From Acetatifactor sp. (GTDB lineage Bacteria; Bacillota; Clostridia; Lachnospirales; Lachnospiraceae): DNA of 54,629 nt. This document shows positions 24,925 through 33,971 of this stretch, one piece after another. The position numbers and the translations under genes were made by a program. The notes under the pieces were generated by a model. The model searched no databases and had not been told where the DNA came from. It was given only the letters and a program-made list of their open reading frames with translations. Position 1 is the first letter of the stretch, and every line of letters begins with the position of its first letter. Location of the stretch: contig JAEDDX010000009.1 in assembly GCA_016293615.1 (NCBI GenBank), positions 1 through 54,629 of the forward strand. The letters run 5' to 3'.

Positions 24925-26994
24925 ATGAGTGTTTTGAAGGAGTTATACAGAGAGTATTTTAGGCTTGGCGTGGCCTGTGAGAGAATCAACGAGAATTGGA
25001 AGAATCATGAGATCGGCAATCCCGACAAGGAAAAGCTGATGGAGGAACAGTTTAACAGTATGACCTTCGGGAATGAGCTGAAACCGATGTACAACATGGG
25101 GTTTGCAAGTGCTGCGGCGCGGGAGGATTTCCTGCCCTTTGTGATCAATCCCGCAGCAAAAGCGATGCTGGACTGGGCGAAGGAGCATTCCATGCCTGTC
25201 AGGGGTCATGTGCTGGTATGGCACAGCCAGTGCCCGAAGGAAGTATTCTGCAAGGGCTATACACCGGTGACTTTCCCGACAGACCCGGAGATTCTGAAAA
25301 AGAATCCGATGATGAAGTTTTTCGAGAAACTCAATCCGGTCTGCTATGTGGACCGTGAGACGATGCTGAAGCGACTGAAGAGTTATATTTTTACGCTGAT
25401 GGAATATATGTATGCAAACGGTTACGCGGACACCATTTATGCGTGGGATGTGGTGAACGAAGCCATCGAGCTTGCCGACAAGACTCCGACCGGACTACGC
25501 GACAGCTACTGGTATCAGGTCATCGGGGATGACTTTATCTACTGGTCCTTCCGCTATGCGAAGGATGCGGTGAACGAGATGTCCGCAAAGTATGCTGCCC
25601 TGTATGGGGTCGACGCATCGGATGCAGAAGCGCTTCGCGGGATTCAGCCAAAACTGTTTTACAATGACTACAACGAGTGGATGGCGGATAAGAAGGCGGC
25701 GATCCTGGCCATTTTGGACAGAAGCACCGAAGCGCACGGCAGTGTGTTTGGCGAGGGACTGATCGACGGTATCGGCATGCAGGGGCATTTGAGCGACAAC
25801 AATGATGTTGCGGAATACATTGCGGCGCTGCGCGAGTATGCAGATCATGTCAGCGAGGTACAGATCACCGAGCTGGATGTGAAGTGTACCTGTACCAATG
25901 CCAATGCAGAGTATTATCAGGCAGTCTTTTATAAGAGCCTGTTTGACGAACTGGTAAAGGCTAAGCAAGAAGGGGTCAACATCACCTCTGTGACATTTTG
26001 GGGGCTGACGGATGACAACTCCTGGATCAGAGGAGCCAATCCGCTGTTGTTCCGTGGAGATCTTTCCTGCAAGAAAGCCTATGAAGCGGTCGTGTACGCA
26101 GCAACAGGCGGCGATCTGGGTGAGCCGGAGAAGATTCTGTGCGATCTGTCAGACCGCCTGTATGATTTTACTTCCAAGGACGGCAAGGCTCCCGACCCTG
26201 AGGCACTCGGCTTTCGGATGAGAGGCTTCGGTGAGATTGCAATCACCGACCGGAAGGTTCACAGCGGCACCTGGGCGCTTGCGAATGAACGGCGCTTCGG
26301 CGACTGGTGCGGTATTTCCTGGGATGCCTCTGACTTTATCGGACAGACGGTGGAAATCAGCGCGTGGATCTGGAACACCGGCAGGGAGGTTGTGCTTGTC
26401 GGCGATTTCGGCGGTTCTTTTACACAGATCGCCGCGAAGCAGACGGGCACGGCGGAATGGGTATCCATCAGCGGAAAAGTGCAGATTCCCGCAGGGCTTC
26501 ACTCGGCCGGCTTTGTCTTTCAGGTAAGAGAAGAGGAGGGCGAGATCAGTCCGCTCTATCTTGACGATATGACGGTGAAGCTCATCGGACAGGAGGAAAG
26601 CTTTGAGAACGGCGAACACATTGCTTCCATCCGCGGTGCGGGACATCTTCCCTTTATCACTGTGGTGGACAATCAGTCCAGGGATGGCAAGGGCCATTCT
26701 CTGCTGGTCACCAGACAGGAGAAGGATGCGACCGTGAAGTTTGGGGCTTCCTCCTATATCGGCCGGAAAATCTCTGTGACCGCCTATGTGAAGACGGACG
26801 ACCACCTGATCAGAATGGGTCTGGACGGGGCGGTTTCCACCCTGTGGACCGAGACCGCGGCAGTGCCCGGGGAGTGGACGAAGGTCACAGCGGTTGCCGG
26901 GCTGTCAGAGGATTTACATACCGCTGAGATTTACCTTGAGACGGACGGAAACGCTGACTTCTATGTGGATGATATTTTCATCTGTCCGGCGTAA
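24925..26994 (+). CDS. Intracellular GH10 endo-beta-1,4-xylanase with two C-terminal CBM-like domains
   Basis: GH10 retaining xylanase (689 aa). The barrel runs from about 10 to 385 with hallmark stretches VRGHVLVWHSQCP, WDVVNEAI (acid/base E179), LFYNDYNEW and ITELDVK (nucleophile E316). Two beta-sandwich domains of the CBM4/9/22 kind follow (about 400-545 and 550-689), each with a Trp/Tyr-rich face and ending in DDMTV or DDIFI. No signal peptide or anchor is seen from the ATG at 24925. A longer in-frame opening from TTG 24772 crosses the promoter and is excluded. Cytoplasmic GH10 enzymes cut imported xylo-oligosaccharides, so the retained binding domains are unusual. Monocistronic with its own promoter. 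Confidence 0.92.
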   Translation: MSVLKELYREYFRLGVACERINENWKNHEIGNPDKEKLMEEQFNSMTFGNELKPMYNMGFASAAAREDFLPFVINPAAKAMLDWAKEHSMPVRGHVLVWHSQCPKEVFCKGYTPVTFPTDPEILKKNPMMKFFEKLNPVCYVDRETMLKRLKSYIFTLMEYMYANGYADTIYAWDVVNEAIELADKTPTGLRDSYWYQVIGDDFIYWSFRYAKDAVNEMSAKYAALYGVDASDAEALRGIQPKLFYNDYNEWMADKKAAILAILDRSTEAHGSVFGEGLIDGIGMQGHLSDNNDVAEYIAALREYADHVSEVQITELDVKCTCTNANAEYYQAVFYKSLFDELVKAKQEGVNITSVTFWGLTDDNSWIRGANPLLFRGDLSCKKAYEAVVYAATGGDLGEPEKILCDLSDRLYDFTSKDGKAPDPEALGFRMRGFGEIAITDRKVHSGTWALANERRFGDWCGISWDASDFIGQTVEISAWIWNTGREVVLVGDFGGSFTQIAAKQTGTAEWVSISGKVQIPAGLHSAGFVFQVREEEGEISPLYLDDMTVKLIGQEESFENGEHIASIRGAGHLPFITVVDNQSRDGKGHSLLVTRQEKDATVKFGASSYIGRKISVTAYVKTDDHLIRMGLDGAVSTLWTETAAVPGEWTKVTAVAGLSEDLHTAEIYLETDGNADFYVDDIFICPA

Positions 26995-27090
26995 GCGGTT
27001 TTTGGCATGACGATTTGGCAGGGGATGGTTTCCGGCCTCTGCGGCAGCGTAAGAATAGATACGGATTCAAGTAGAAACAGGAGGATATCA

Positions 27091-27927
27091 ATGACTCAGA
27101 TAATTGACGGTAAGAAGATCTCACAGGAGATCAAGGAGGAAGTAAAAGCGAAGGTCGAGGCATTGCAGGCGAAGGGTATCGTTAGAACGCTGGCAGTGAT
27201 TCAGGTGGGAAATGACCCCGCGTCCGCAGTCTATGTCAACAATAAGAAGAAGGCCTGCGCCTATGTTGGAATCAGGTCCCTTTCCTATGAGCTGGCGGAG
27301 GAGACGACGCAGGAGGAACTGCTTGCGCTGATCGGCGAGCTCAATCAAAGAGAGGATGTCGACGGTATTCTCGTCCAACTTCCTCTTCCGAAGCACATCG
27401 ATGAGGATAGAGTGCTTCTTGCCATTTCACCGGAGAAGGATGTGGACGGTTTTCATCCCATGAATGTAGGGAACTTAAGCATCGGCCGACCCGGCTATGT
27501 GTCCTGCACGCCCGCAGGCATTATTGAATTGTTAAAGCGTTCCGGCATTGCGATCGAGGGAAAAGAGTGCGTTGTTTTGGGAAGAAGCAACATTGTCGGC
27601 AAACCGATGGCCATGTTACTGCTTCGTGAGAACGGTACCGTTACCGTGTGCCATTCCCGGACGAAGGATGTGAAGGAGATCACCAGGCGCGCGGATATTC
27701 TGGTCGTTGCGGTCGGCAAGCCCATGCTCGTCGATGAGACTTATGTAAAGGAGGGCGCTGTGGTCATCGATGTCGGAATTCATCGTGACGCAGCCAACAG
27801 GCTCTGCGGTGATGTGAACTTTGAGAGGGTAGCGCCTCATTGCACCGCCATCACTCCCGTGCCCGGCGGCGTAGGTCCCATGACGATTGCCATGTTGATG
27901 AAAAACTGCGCGGAGGGCTGCAGATAG
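27091..27927 (+). CDS. folD: Methylenetetrahydrofolate dehydrogenase/cyclohydrolase FolD
   Basis: Bifunctional one-carbon enzyme (278 aa) converting 5,10-methylene-THF to 10-formyl-THF with NADP(H). Catalytic Lys and Tyr lie in SAVYVNNKKKAC (YVxxK). The family signatures QLPLPKH, DVDGFHP, GRSNIVGKP and the C-terminal PGGVGPMTIAML are present. AGGAGG at 27079-27084 fixes the ATG at 27091; the longer frame to 27007 has no binding site. Length matches bacterial FolD. It appears to be a single gene between the xylanase and the importer operon. Confidence 0.97.
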   Translation: MTQIIDGKKISQEIKEEVKAKVEALQAKGIVRTLAVIQVGNDPASAVYVNNKKKACAYVGIRSLSYELAEETTQEELLALIGELNQREDVDGILVQLPLPKHIDEDRVLLAISPEKDVDGFHPMNVGNLSIGRPGYVSCTPAGIIELLKRSGIAIEGKECVVLGRSNIVGKPMAMLLLRENGTVTVCHSRTKDVKEITRRADILVVAVGKPMLVDETYVKEGAVVIDVGIHRDAANRLCGDVNFERVAPHCTAITPVPGGVGPMTIAMLMKNCAEGCR

Positions 27928-28033
27928 CGTATGCAAAAGAATGCGGGGCACGGTGGATTGGCGGAATGCATGAGATCGGAAGCAGCGTGCATACTAATAG
28001 GGCATGTCTGTGAAATTGTACCTGCGAAAAAAC

Positions 28034-28061
28034 TTGCATTTAGCGGAAACTGTGATACAAT
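28034..28061 (+). promoter_or_regulatory. Promoter of the peptide/oligosaccharide importer operon
   Basis: TTGCAT (28034-28039), 16-bp spacer, TACAAT (28056-28061) preceded by TGA as an extended -10; 55 bp before the first gene. Confidence 0.65.
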
Positions 28062-28116
28062 GAGGCTGACAATCGAATAGTGAGAGGTTTTATGAGACGA
28101 AGAGGAGAAGAGCATT

Positions 28117-29697
28117 ATGAAGAAAAAACTTTTCAGTTTGTTTTTATCGGCGCTTCTGACAATGGCTGTACTGGGCGGATGCGGCTCAGATGGCACAGGA
28201 GAGTCTTCGGAGAATAATCCCTCCAAGGAAACTGTTGAATCCTCACAGAGCGGCACGGAAGTAGTTGAGCATCCTCAATATGGCGGCAGCGTTGTGGTAG
28301 GAATCCAGCAGGATATTGACAGTCTTGACCCACACAAAGCAACAGCGGCAGGAACGAAGGAAATTCTATTTAATGTTTTTGAAGGACTTGTGAAGCCCGA
28401 CAAAAACGGCGACTTGATGAAGGCGCTTGCGAGTGACTACACCGTGTCCGAGGACGGACTGGTATATACTTTCACACTTCGTGAAGGTGTTACCTTCCAC
28501 AACGGCAGCCCGGTGACGGCCAATGACGTGAAGTATTCTCTGGACAGATGTTCGGGTCTGTTGGACGGCACGCCCCTGATTTCTTCATTGAGCGTTTTGA
28601 CGGAAGTTAATATTATCGATGATAAAACGGTTCAGGTAACAGTGGCAAAGCCTAACACAGAGCTGATCTACAGCTTTGTTGCAGCAATCATTCCCGCCGG
28701 CAGCGGTGAGGATGAGAATGCATCCCCCATTGGTACAGGACCGTTTTCTTTTGTGTCCTATACTCCCCAGGTCGGTGTCTCCCTGAAGAAGAACGAGAAC
28801 TACTGGCAGGCAGGACTTCCCTATCTGGATGAAGTCAACTTCAAGATCATCAATAGTGCGGAAACCGCGCTGATGGAGCTGCAGGGAGAGACCATTCAGG
28901 TGTATCCTTATCTGACAGACAGCCAGGCGGAAGAGCTGAAGAACAAATTTCAGATTCTGTCTCATCCTTCCAATGTTGTGCAGGCTCTGTACCTCAACAA
29001 TGCAGACCCTGTTCTTTCGGATGTGAGAATCCGCCAGGCCATCTGCTATGCCATTGACAAGGGGATGCTGAATGAGTTTGTCGCCGGCGGAAACGGCGGT
29101 CTGATCAGCTCCGCAATGCTGCCCACGCTGACCACATACTATGTGGACCTGAACGATACCTACGGCAACAGCGCCAACATCGAAAAGGCGAAGCAGCTGA
29201 TGACGGAGGCAGGATATCCTGACGGTTTTGATCTGGAGATCACCGTGCCCTCCAACTACGAGTTCCACATGCAGACAGCGGAAGTGATCGCTGAGCAGCT
29301 CAAGGCAGCAGGCATCAGAGCAAAGATCAACCCCGTTGAGTGGAATACCTGGCTGCAGGATTGCTATACGGACCGTAAGTATCAGTCGACCATCAGCGGT
29401 GTCACCAGCGATATGACCCCCGGCTATCTGACCAACAGATTCCAGAGCACTTCCAAGAAAAACTTTATCAATTACTCCAATCCCGAGTACGATGAAGTTT
29501 ACCTCAAGGCAGCGGCAGCGCTTGATACCGCAGAGAAGGCAGGCTATTACAAGCAGCTGCAGAAGATCATCTGCGACGATGCCGGCAGTGCTTTCCTGCA
29601 GGCACCCCCGCTGACCGTAGCGGTCAGCCCCAAGCTTGAGGGCTATGTATTCTATCCCGTCTATGTACAGGATATGAGCACCATTTATTACAAATAA
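28117..29697 (+). CDS. ABC importer solute-binding lipoprotein, family 5 (peptide/nickel/oligosaccharide)
   Basis: Extracellular binding protein (526 aa) of an oligopeptide-type importer. Signal peptide MKKKLFSLFLSALLTMAVLGGCG with lipobox LGGC gives a lipid anchor. A Ser/Glu/Asn-rich linker follows. The SBP_bac_5 domain begins with GGSVVVGIQQDIDSLDP and contains FHNGSPVTANDVKYSL, the family signature. Relatives bind peptides, nickel or oligosaccharides; the xylan genes nearby make the last possible but this is not decided. It is the first gene of a four-gene operon. The stop codon lies inside an 8-bp duplication made by insertion of the repeat at 29699-29840. Confidence 0.9.
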   Translation: MKKKLFSLFLSALLTMAVLGGCGSDGTGESSENNPSKETVESSQSGTEVVEHPQYGGSVVVGIQQDIDSLDPHKATAAGTKEILFNVFEGLVKPDKNGDLMKALASDYTVSEDGLVYTFTLREGVTFHNGSPVTANDVKYSLDRCSGLLDGTPLISSLSVLTEVNIIDDKTVQVTVAKPNTELIYSFVAAIIPAGSGEDENASPIGTGPFSFVSYTPQVGVSLKKNENYWQAGLPYLDEVNFKIINSAETALMELQGETIQVYPYLTDSQAEELKNKFQILSHPSNVVQALYLNNADPVLSDVRIRQAICYAIDKGMLNEFVAGGNGGLISSAMLPTLTTYYVDLNDTYGNSANIEKAKQLMTEAGYPDGFDLEITVPSNYEFHMQTAEVIAEQLKAAGIRAKINPVEWNTWLQDCYTDRKYQSTISGVTSDMTPGYLTNRFQSTSKKNFINYSNPEYDEVYLKAAAALDTAEKAGYYKQLQKIICDDAGSAFLQAPPLTVAVSPKLEGYVFYPVYVQDMSTIYYK

Positions 29698-29698
29698 A

Positions 29699-29840
29699 GT
29701 AACTGTTCAGAACCGCATTCGCAGAATCGCCGCTGCGCGGCTTACCTTCTGCTTGGGTGGTTACTTCGCCATATCAATCTGTAAAAGCCTATCCCTGAAT
29801 GGTCGGCTTATTACAGATTTGCATGGCTCTGAATAGTTAC
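29699..29840 (+). mobile_element. MITE-like element, copy A, with 8-bp target duplication
   Basis: A 142-bp element with 13-bp terminal inverted repeats, GTAACTGTTCAGA (29699-29711) and TCTGAATAGTTAC (29828-29840), differing by one G/A that can pair as G-U in RNA. It is flanked on both sides by CAAATAAA (29691-29698 and 29841-29848), a perfect 8-bp target duplication that contains the TAA stop of the upstream gene. Inside are hairpins GCAGAA..TTCTGC, GCCGC..GCGGC and AATCTGTAA..TTACAGATT. It is about 80% identical to copy B at 53265. It has no ORF. Without it the SBP stop and permease RBS would be almost adjacent. Confidence 0.85.
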
Positions 29841-29869
29841 CAAATAAAAGAAAGGAGGAAAGCAGTCAC

Positions 29870-30829
29870 ATGAAATATGTAGTTAAAAAATTTATTACTC
29901 TCATTATGACATTGTTCCTTGTTTCCGTGGCTGCTTTCCTTGCGTTTCAGATCATCCCCGGGGATGTGGTGACATCCATCGTGGGAATGGAAGCCCCGCC
30001 CGAGAGGGCAGAACAGCTTCGAGAAGAACTGGGTTTGAATGATCCGCCGCTTGTCCGGTATGTAAAATGGGCATCGGGTGTGATCCGGGGAGATTTCGGA
30101 AGAAGCTACCGATATGCCAAGAATATGAATGAAATGATGCCGGTGAAGGAACTCATCGGGGATAAACTGCCGGTCACTTTGTGGCTTGCGGCACTTTCCT
30201 TTGTGCTGATCGTACTGGTGTCGATCCCGCTGGGCGTTGTGTGGGCACGCGCAGGCAACCGTTATCTGGATGCTGCGCTGAACTGTCTCACACAGATTTC
30301 CATGGCGGTTCCGTCCTTTTTCCTGGGCGTACTGGTGACCTATCTGTTTGGTATCATTCTGAAATTGTTTGCCCCCGGCGGATATGTCAGCTATCGGGAT
30401 GATTTTGGCAAATTCATCGGATACCTGTTGTTCCCGGCGCTGTCCGTGGCGATTCCAAAGATTGCCATGACGGCAAGATTCCTGCGCAATTCCCTGCTGA
30501 CGGAGATGCAGTCGGACTATGTGCGCACGGCTTACAGTAAGGGCTGCACGAAGAGGCGTGTCATGTACGGACATGTCTTAAGAAATGCATTGATGCCTGT
30601 CGTGACATTTTTGGGTATGATCATTGCGGAGATCGTTGCGGGAAGTATTGTGGTGGAGCAGGTGTTCGGCCTCCCCGGCATAGGAAGGCTTCTGATCAGC
30701 TCGATCAATACCAGAGATTTTCCCGTGGTGGAGATCCTGATTTTGTATATTACGTTTGTTGTCATTGTCGTTTATTTCCTGGTGGATATTCTGTATCGTG
30801 TCATCGACCCCAGAATCAGTGAAAAGTAA
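29870..30829 (+). CDS. ABC importer permease, DppB-like
   Basis: First membrane subunit (319 aa) of the peptide-type importer. The N-terminal segment KKFITLIMTLFLVSVAAFLAF and the following IIPGDVV are typical of DppB/OppB, which begin with a membrane helix and a PGDP-like loop. The BPD_transp_1 core lies at about 95-315 with the EAA-type cytoplasmic loop (DYVRTAYSKGCTKRRVMYGHVLRNALMP, split over two helices). RBS AAAGGAGGAAAG before ATG. The gap to the SBP gene is 172 bp, nearly all of it the inserted repeat element. DppC-like partner follows 27 bp on. Confidence 0.92.
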   Translation: MKYVVKKFITLIMTLFLVSVAAFLAFQIIPGDVVTSIVGMEAPPERAEQLREELGLNDPPLVRYVKWASGVIRGDFGRSYRYAKNMNEMMPVKELIGDKLPVTLWLAALSFVLIVLVSIPLGVVWARAGNRYLDAALNCLTQISMAVPSFFLGVLVTYLFGIILKLFAPGGYVSYRDDFGKFIGYLLFPALSVAIPKIAMTARFLRNSLLTEMQSDYVRTAYSKGCTKRRVMYGHVLRNALMPVVTFLGMIIAEIVAGSIVVEQVFGLPGIGRLLISSINTRDFPVVEILILYITFVVIVVYFLVDILYRVIDPRISEK

Positions 30830-30856
30830 GCAGTTAACGCAGGAGAGGATATTTGG

Positions 30857-31669
30857 ATGAGAAGGAGCGACATTCTGAAAAATAAATATCTGCTCATCGG
30901 TCTGTTCATGACAGGCCTCGGTCTGCTGCTTGGCATTGTCGGACTGTTCTGGACCCCGTATGATCCTGCCGGAATGTCCGCGGCGGAGCGTTTCGCTGCG
31001 CCCTCCCTGCACCATTTGTTCGGCACGGACAATTTCGGAAGAGATATTTTTTCACGCGTGATGAAGGGCTTGAGCGTGACGATCCTCATCGGCATGCTGG
31101 TGGTGCTGTTTTCCTCCGTGATGGGCATTCTGCTGGGTGCCCTGACAGGATATTTCGGCGGTATCCTGGATGAGATCGTCATGCGGATAACCGACGCCCT
31201 GAACGGTTTCCCGAGTATCCTGCTTGCGCTGGTGTTAATCAGTATTTTCGGAAACGGCAGGCAGAATGTGATTCTCGCGCTGGGGCTGGTGTTTATCCCA
31301 AGCTATGTGCGAATTGTCCGAAGCGAGTTCATCCGTCTGCGTGACGCAGACTTTATCAGAAGAGCGAGACTGATGGGCGTGGGGAAGCTGCGCATTCTGT
31401 TTGTACATATACTGCCGAATGTGTTCTCTGTCTTCTGGGTATCTGTGATGATCGGCTTCAACAATGCGATCCTTGCGGAATCCGGCATGAGTTACCTCGG
31501 CATCGGTGTACAGCCGCCGGATGCCAGCCTCGGGAAAATGCTTTCCGATGCGCAGGGATACCTGCAGGGAGCGCCCTGGTATGCCCTGTCCGCGGGACTT
31601 GCCATCGTCTGGGTCGTGCTGGGCTTTGCACTGTTGAGTGAAGGCATCCAGCGTATGAACAAAGCGTAG
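30857..31669 (+). CDS. ABC importer permease, DppC-like
   Basis: Second membrane subunit (270 aa). N-terminal membrane helix (YLLIGLFMTGLGLLLGIVGLF) followed by the conserved extracytoplasmic phrase FGTDNFGRDIFSRVMKG, a DppC/OppC hallmark. The core has an EAA-type loop (DFIRRARLMGVGKLRILFVHIL in two pieces). A little shorter than most DppC proteins (about 280-300) because the polar N-terminus is brief. AGGAGAGG precedes the ATG. Forms the pore with the DppB-like subunit. Confidence 0.92.
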   Translation: MRRSDILKNKYLLIGLFMTGLGLLLGIVGLFWTPYDPAGMSAAERFAAPSLHHLFGTDNFGRDIFSRVMKGLSVTILIGMLVVLFSSVMGILLGALTGYFGGILDEIVMRITDALNGFPSILLALVLISIFGNGRQNVILALGLVFIPSYVRIVRSEFIRLRDADFIRRARLMGVGKLRILFVHILPNVFSVFWVSVMIGFNNAILAESGMSYLGIGVQPPDASLGKMLSDAQGYLQGAPWYALSAGLAIVWVVLGFALLSEGIQRMNKA

Positions 31670-31725
31670 GAGTTTTTTTACACACCGGGGGCGTTAGTCG
31701 GAACCTTGCCGGAAGGAGGTCACAT

Positions 31726-33291
31726 ATGATTAAAATTGAAAACCTCTCTGTGGCCTTTGACGGCACGGAGGTCGTGAAACATGTCAATCTGGAGGTTACG
31801 GACGGGGAGATTCTCGGTATTGTCGGAGAGTCCGGTTCCGGGAAGTCCGTGACGGCGCTGACCTTGATGGGTCTGGTCTCCGATACCGCGACAGTGACCA
31901 CCGGGCGCATACTCGTGGATGACTGTGTCCTGCGGGAAGCGGGTAAAAAGGTGGATAAAGCGCTCTACAGAACCATGCAGGGCGATTCCATGTCCATGAT
32001 TTTTCAGGAGCCTATGACCTCTCTAAACCCGACGCAGAAGGTGGGCAGACAGGTCGAAGAGATGCTCAAGCTCCACACGGTATTGGAGAAGGAGGAGAGA
32101 AAGCAGAAAGTTCTTGAGACCTTCGAGGCTGTCGGACTCAAAAATGCCCCGACCGTGTATGACAGTTATCCCCACCAGCTTTCCGGCGGTATGCGCCAGC
32201 GCGTGATGATTGCCATGGCAATCATACTGCACCCCGATCTGGTGGTGGCGGATGAGCCGACCACGGCGCTGGATGTTTCGATTCAGAACCAGATTGTCAG
32301 TCTGCTCAAGGAAATCAATACAAAAGAAAACAACTCCATGATTTTTATCACACACGACTTAAACCTCGCCAGAAGAATCTGCGACAGGGTCGCCGTCATG
32401 AAGGACGGTCTGGTGGTAGAGCTTGGAAGTACCGAAGACATTTTTGATCACCCGAAGGAAGCCTATACAAAGAACCTCATCGAGGCAGTGCCGTCCAGAC
32501 TGAAAAAAAGGGTCTCCGCCATGAAGGAGCGTGGGAAAAGGGAGCCGGTCGTGCAGGTGAAGGACCTCAGCGTCTATTATCTGGATGGGAACGGCAATCC
32601 TTTTGCCGGCAAAAAAAAGAGTGAGATCGTTCACAATGTGAGTTTTGATATTTACAAGGGAGAAAGTCTGGGACTGGTCGGAGAGAGCGGCTGTGGCAAG
32701 ACCACCCTTTCCAAGGCGATTCTCGGGATTCATGGGGGGTATACGGGTGAGATCGTTCATGCCACGGTGCGCCCTCAGATGATTTTCCAGGATCCCTACA
32801 GCAGCTTAAATCCCGCCAAAACCATCGGCTGGCTGCTGCAGGAGCCCTTGCGCGCGCAGGGAAGGCTGGATCAGTCCAAGGCCATGACCAAAGCAGACAT
32901 GGAGACTGCCGCATATGATATGCTCCGCAAGGTGGGCATGGAGGAGAAGTATTTCCACAGAAAACCTTCGCAGCTTTCCGGCGGGCAGAGACAGCGGGTC
33001 AGTATCGGTCAGGCACTGATCACCCGTCCGGGACTGATCGTGGCGGACGAACCGGTGTCTGCCCTGGATGTGACCGTTCAGGCACAGATCATGGAACTGA
33101 TGCAGAAGCTGCAGCAGGAGATGGAGCTTTCCTATTTGTTCATTTCCCACGATATCAATGTCGTATATCATATGTGCGACCGGATCATGGTGATGAAGGA
33201 AGGCCGCATTGTGGAAATCGGCGAGACCGAGAGTGTCTTCCGGAATCCGAAGGATGCCTATACGGCACTGTTGTTGAAGGATTCCTTGTAG
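31726..33291 (+). CDS. Fused double ATPase of the importer (DppD-DppF type)
   Basis: Single 521-residue chain with two complete ABC ATPase domains in place of separate DppD and DppF. Domain 1 (about 1-255): Walker A GESGSGKSV, signature LSGGMRQRV, Walker B LVVADEPTTALD. Domain 2 (about 270-520): Walker A GESGCGKTT, signature LSGGQRQRVSIGQ, Walker B LIVADEPVSALD. Both H-loops (ITHDLN, ISHDIN) are intact. The C-terminal oligopeptide extension with the Cys cluster found in many DppD proteins is not evident. Excellent RBS AAGGAGGT 6 bases before ATG. Last gene of the importer operon. Confidence 0.93.
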   Translation: MIKIENLSVAFDGTEVVKHVNLEVTDGEILGIVGESGSGKSVTALTLMGLVSDTATVTTGRILVDDCVLREAGKKVDKALYRTMQGDSMSMIFQEPMTSLNPTQKVGRQVEEMLKLHTVLEKEERKQKVLETFEAVGLKNAPTVYDSYPHQLSGGMRQRVMIAMAIILHPDLVVADEPTTALDVSIQNQIVSLLKEINTKENNSMIFITHDLNLARRICDRVAVMKDGLVVELGSTEDIFDHPKEAYTKNLIEAVPSRLKKRVSAMKERGKREPVVQVKDLSVYYLDGNGNPFAGKKKSEIVHNVSFDIYKGESLGLVGESGCGKTTLSKAILGIHGGYTGEIVHATVRPQMIFQDPYSSLNPAKTIGWLLQEPLRAQGRLDQSKAMTKADMETAAYDMLRKVGMEEKYFHRKPSQLSGGQRQRVSIGQALITRPGLIVADEPVSALDVTVQAQIMELMQKLQQEMELSYLFISHDINVVYHMCDRIMVMKEGRIVEIGETESVFRNPKDAYTALLLKDSL

Positions 33292-33403
33292 TCTGAAAGG
33301 GCAACCGGCACCTGCCCGGTGAAACAAAGTGTGAAGGACATTGTGGCTGAAGGGGTTCTGCGCAGTCTGCGACAGACGCAGAGGAAGGGAAAAGGATAGA
33401 GGT

Positions 33404-33901
33404 ATGAGCTTTCGTTCCGTGAATGAGATAGAGAAATTCAGTTTTGAGGACTGCGTCGTGCGGACCATATCGCAGGAGGAGACAGGACTGCGTCTGGAGC
33501 TGGAGGCACTGATCGTGCGGCCCGACAATTCCCAGAACACCAATTATACGGAGAGCTATGCCGGACCCACGACAGTACATCTGCAAAATGGCAGGGTACT
33601 GCGCGTTGTGAAGGAAGGGTATCGCTACTTAGATGCCGATGACAATCCCGTCGAAGAGGTTGCCGATCAAGAATTGTCGCGGCAGGAAGCAGAGGTTTTC
33701 CTGAAGGCCTGTCAGGAGTACTATCTGTTTTGCATGGAGCGCGTGAAGGAAGAGGACGGCGTGTTCACCTATGCTGTCGGTATCGAAGTGCCCGCGCAGG
33801 AGGTATACGACACAACCCCTACCGATACCTATCGCTTGGAGGTGTGCTTTACCCGTGCAGAGTTTGTCTGGCAGCTGTACTTAAACCGGGTGCAGAGATA
33901 G
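33404..33901 (+). CDS. Conserved hypothetical protein, possibly DUF6145
   Basis: Soluble 165-residue protein, acidic, with no signal peptide or membrane segment. It begins MSFRSVNEIEKFSFEDC and has a Tyr/Thr-rich middle (NTNYTESYAGPTTVHL) and a charged helical part (SRQEAEVFLKACQEYY). It resembles a Clostridia-restricted family that I recall as DUF6145, but this is from memory. The ATG at 33404 has AGGATAGAGG upstream; the frame to 33341 lacks a binding site. It follows the importer ATPase by 112 bp and precedes the trpS promoter. No function is proposed. Confidence 0.6.
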   Translation: MSFRSVNEIEKFSFEDCVVRTISQEETGLRLELEALIVRPDNSQNTNYTESYAGPTTVHLQNGRVLRVVKEGYRYLDADDNPVEEVADQELSRQEAEVFLKACQEYYLFCMERVKEEDGVFTYAVGIEVPAQEVYDTTPTDTYRLEVCFTRAEFVWQLYLNRVQR

Positions 33902-33971
33902 GAGCGGAAGGTGTCTCAGAATCGTTGCAAGAAATTTTAAGATAAAGGTTTTCCAAACCGATAAGGTGTGG

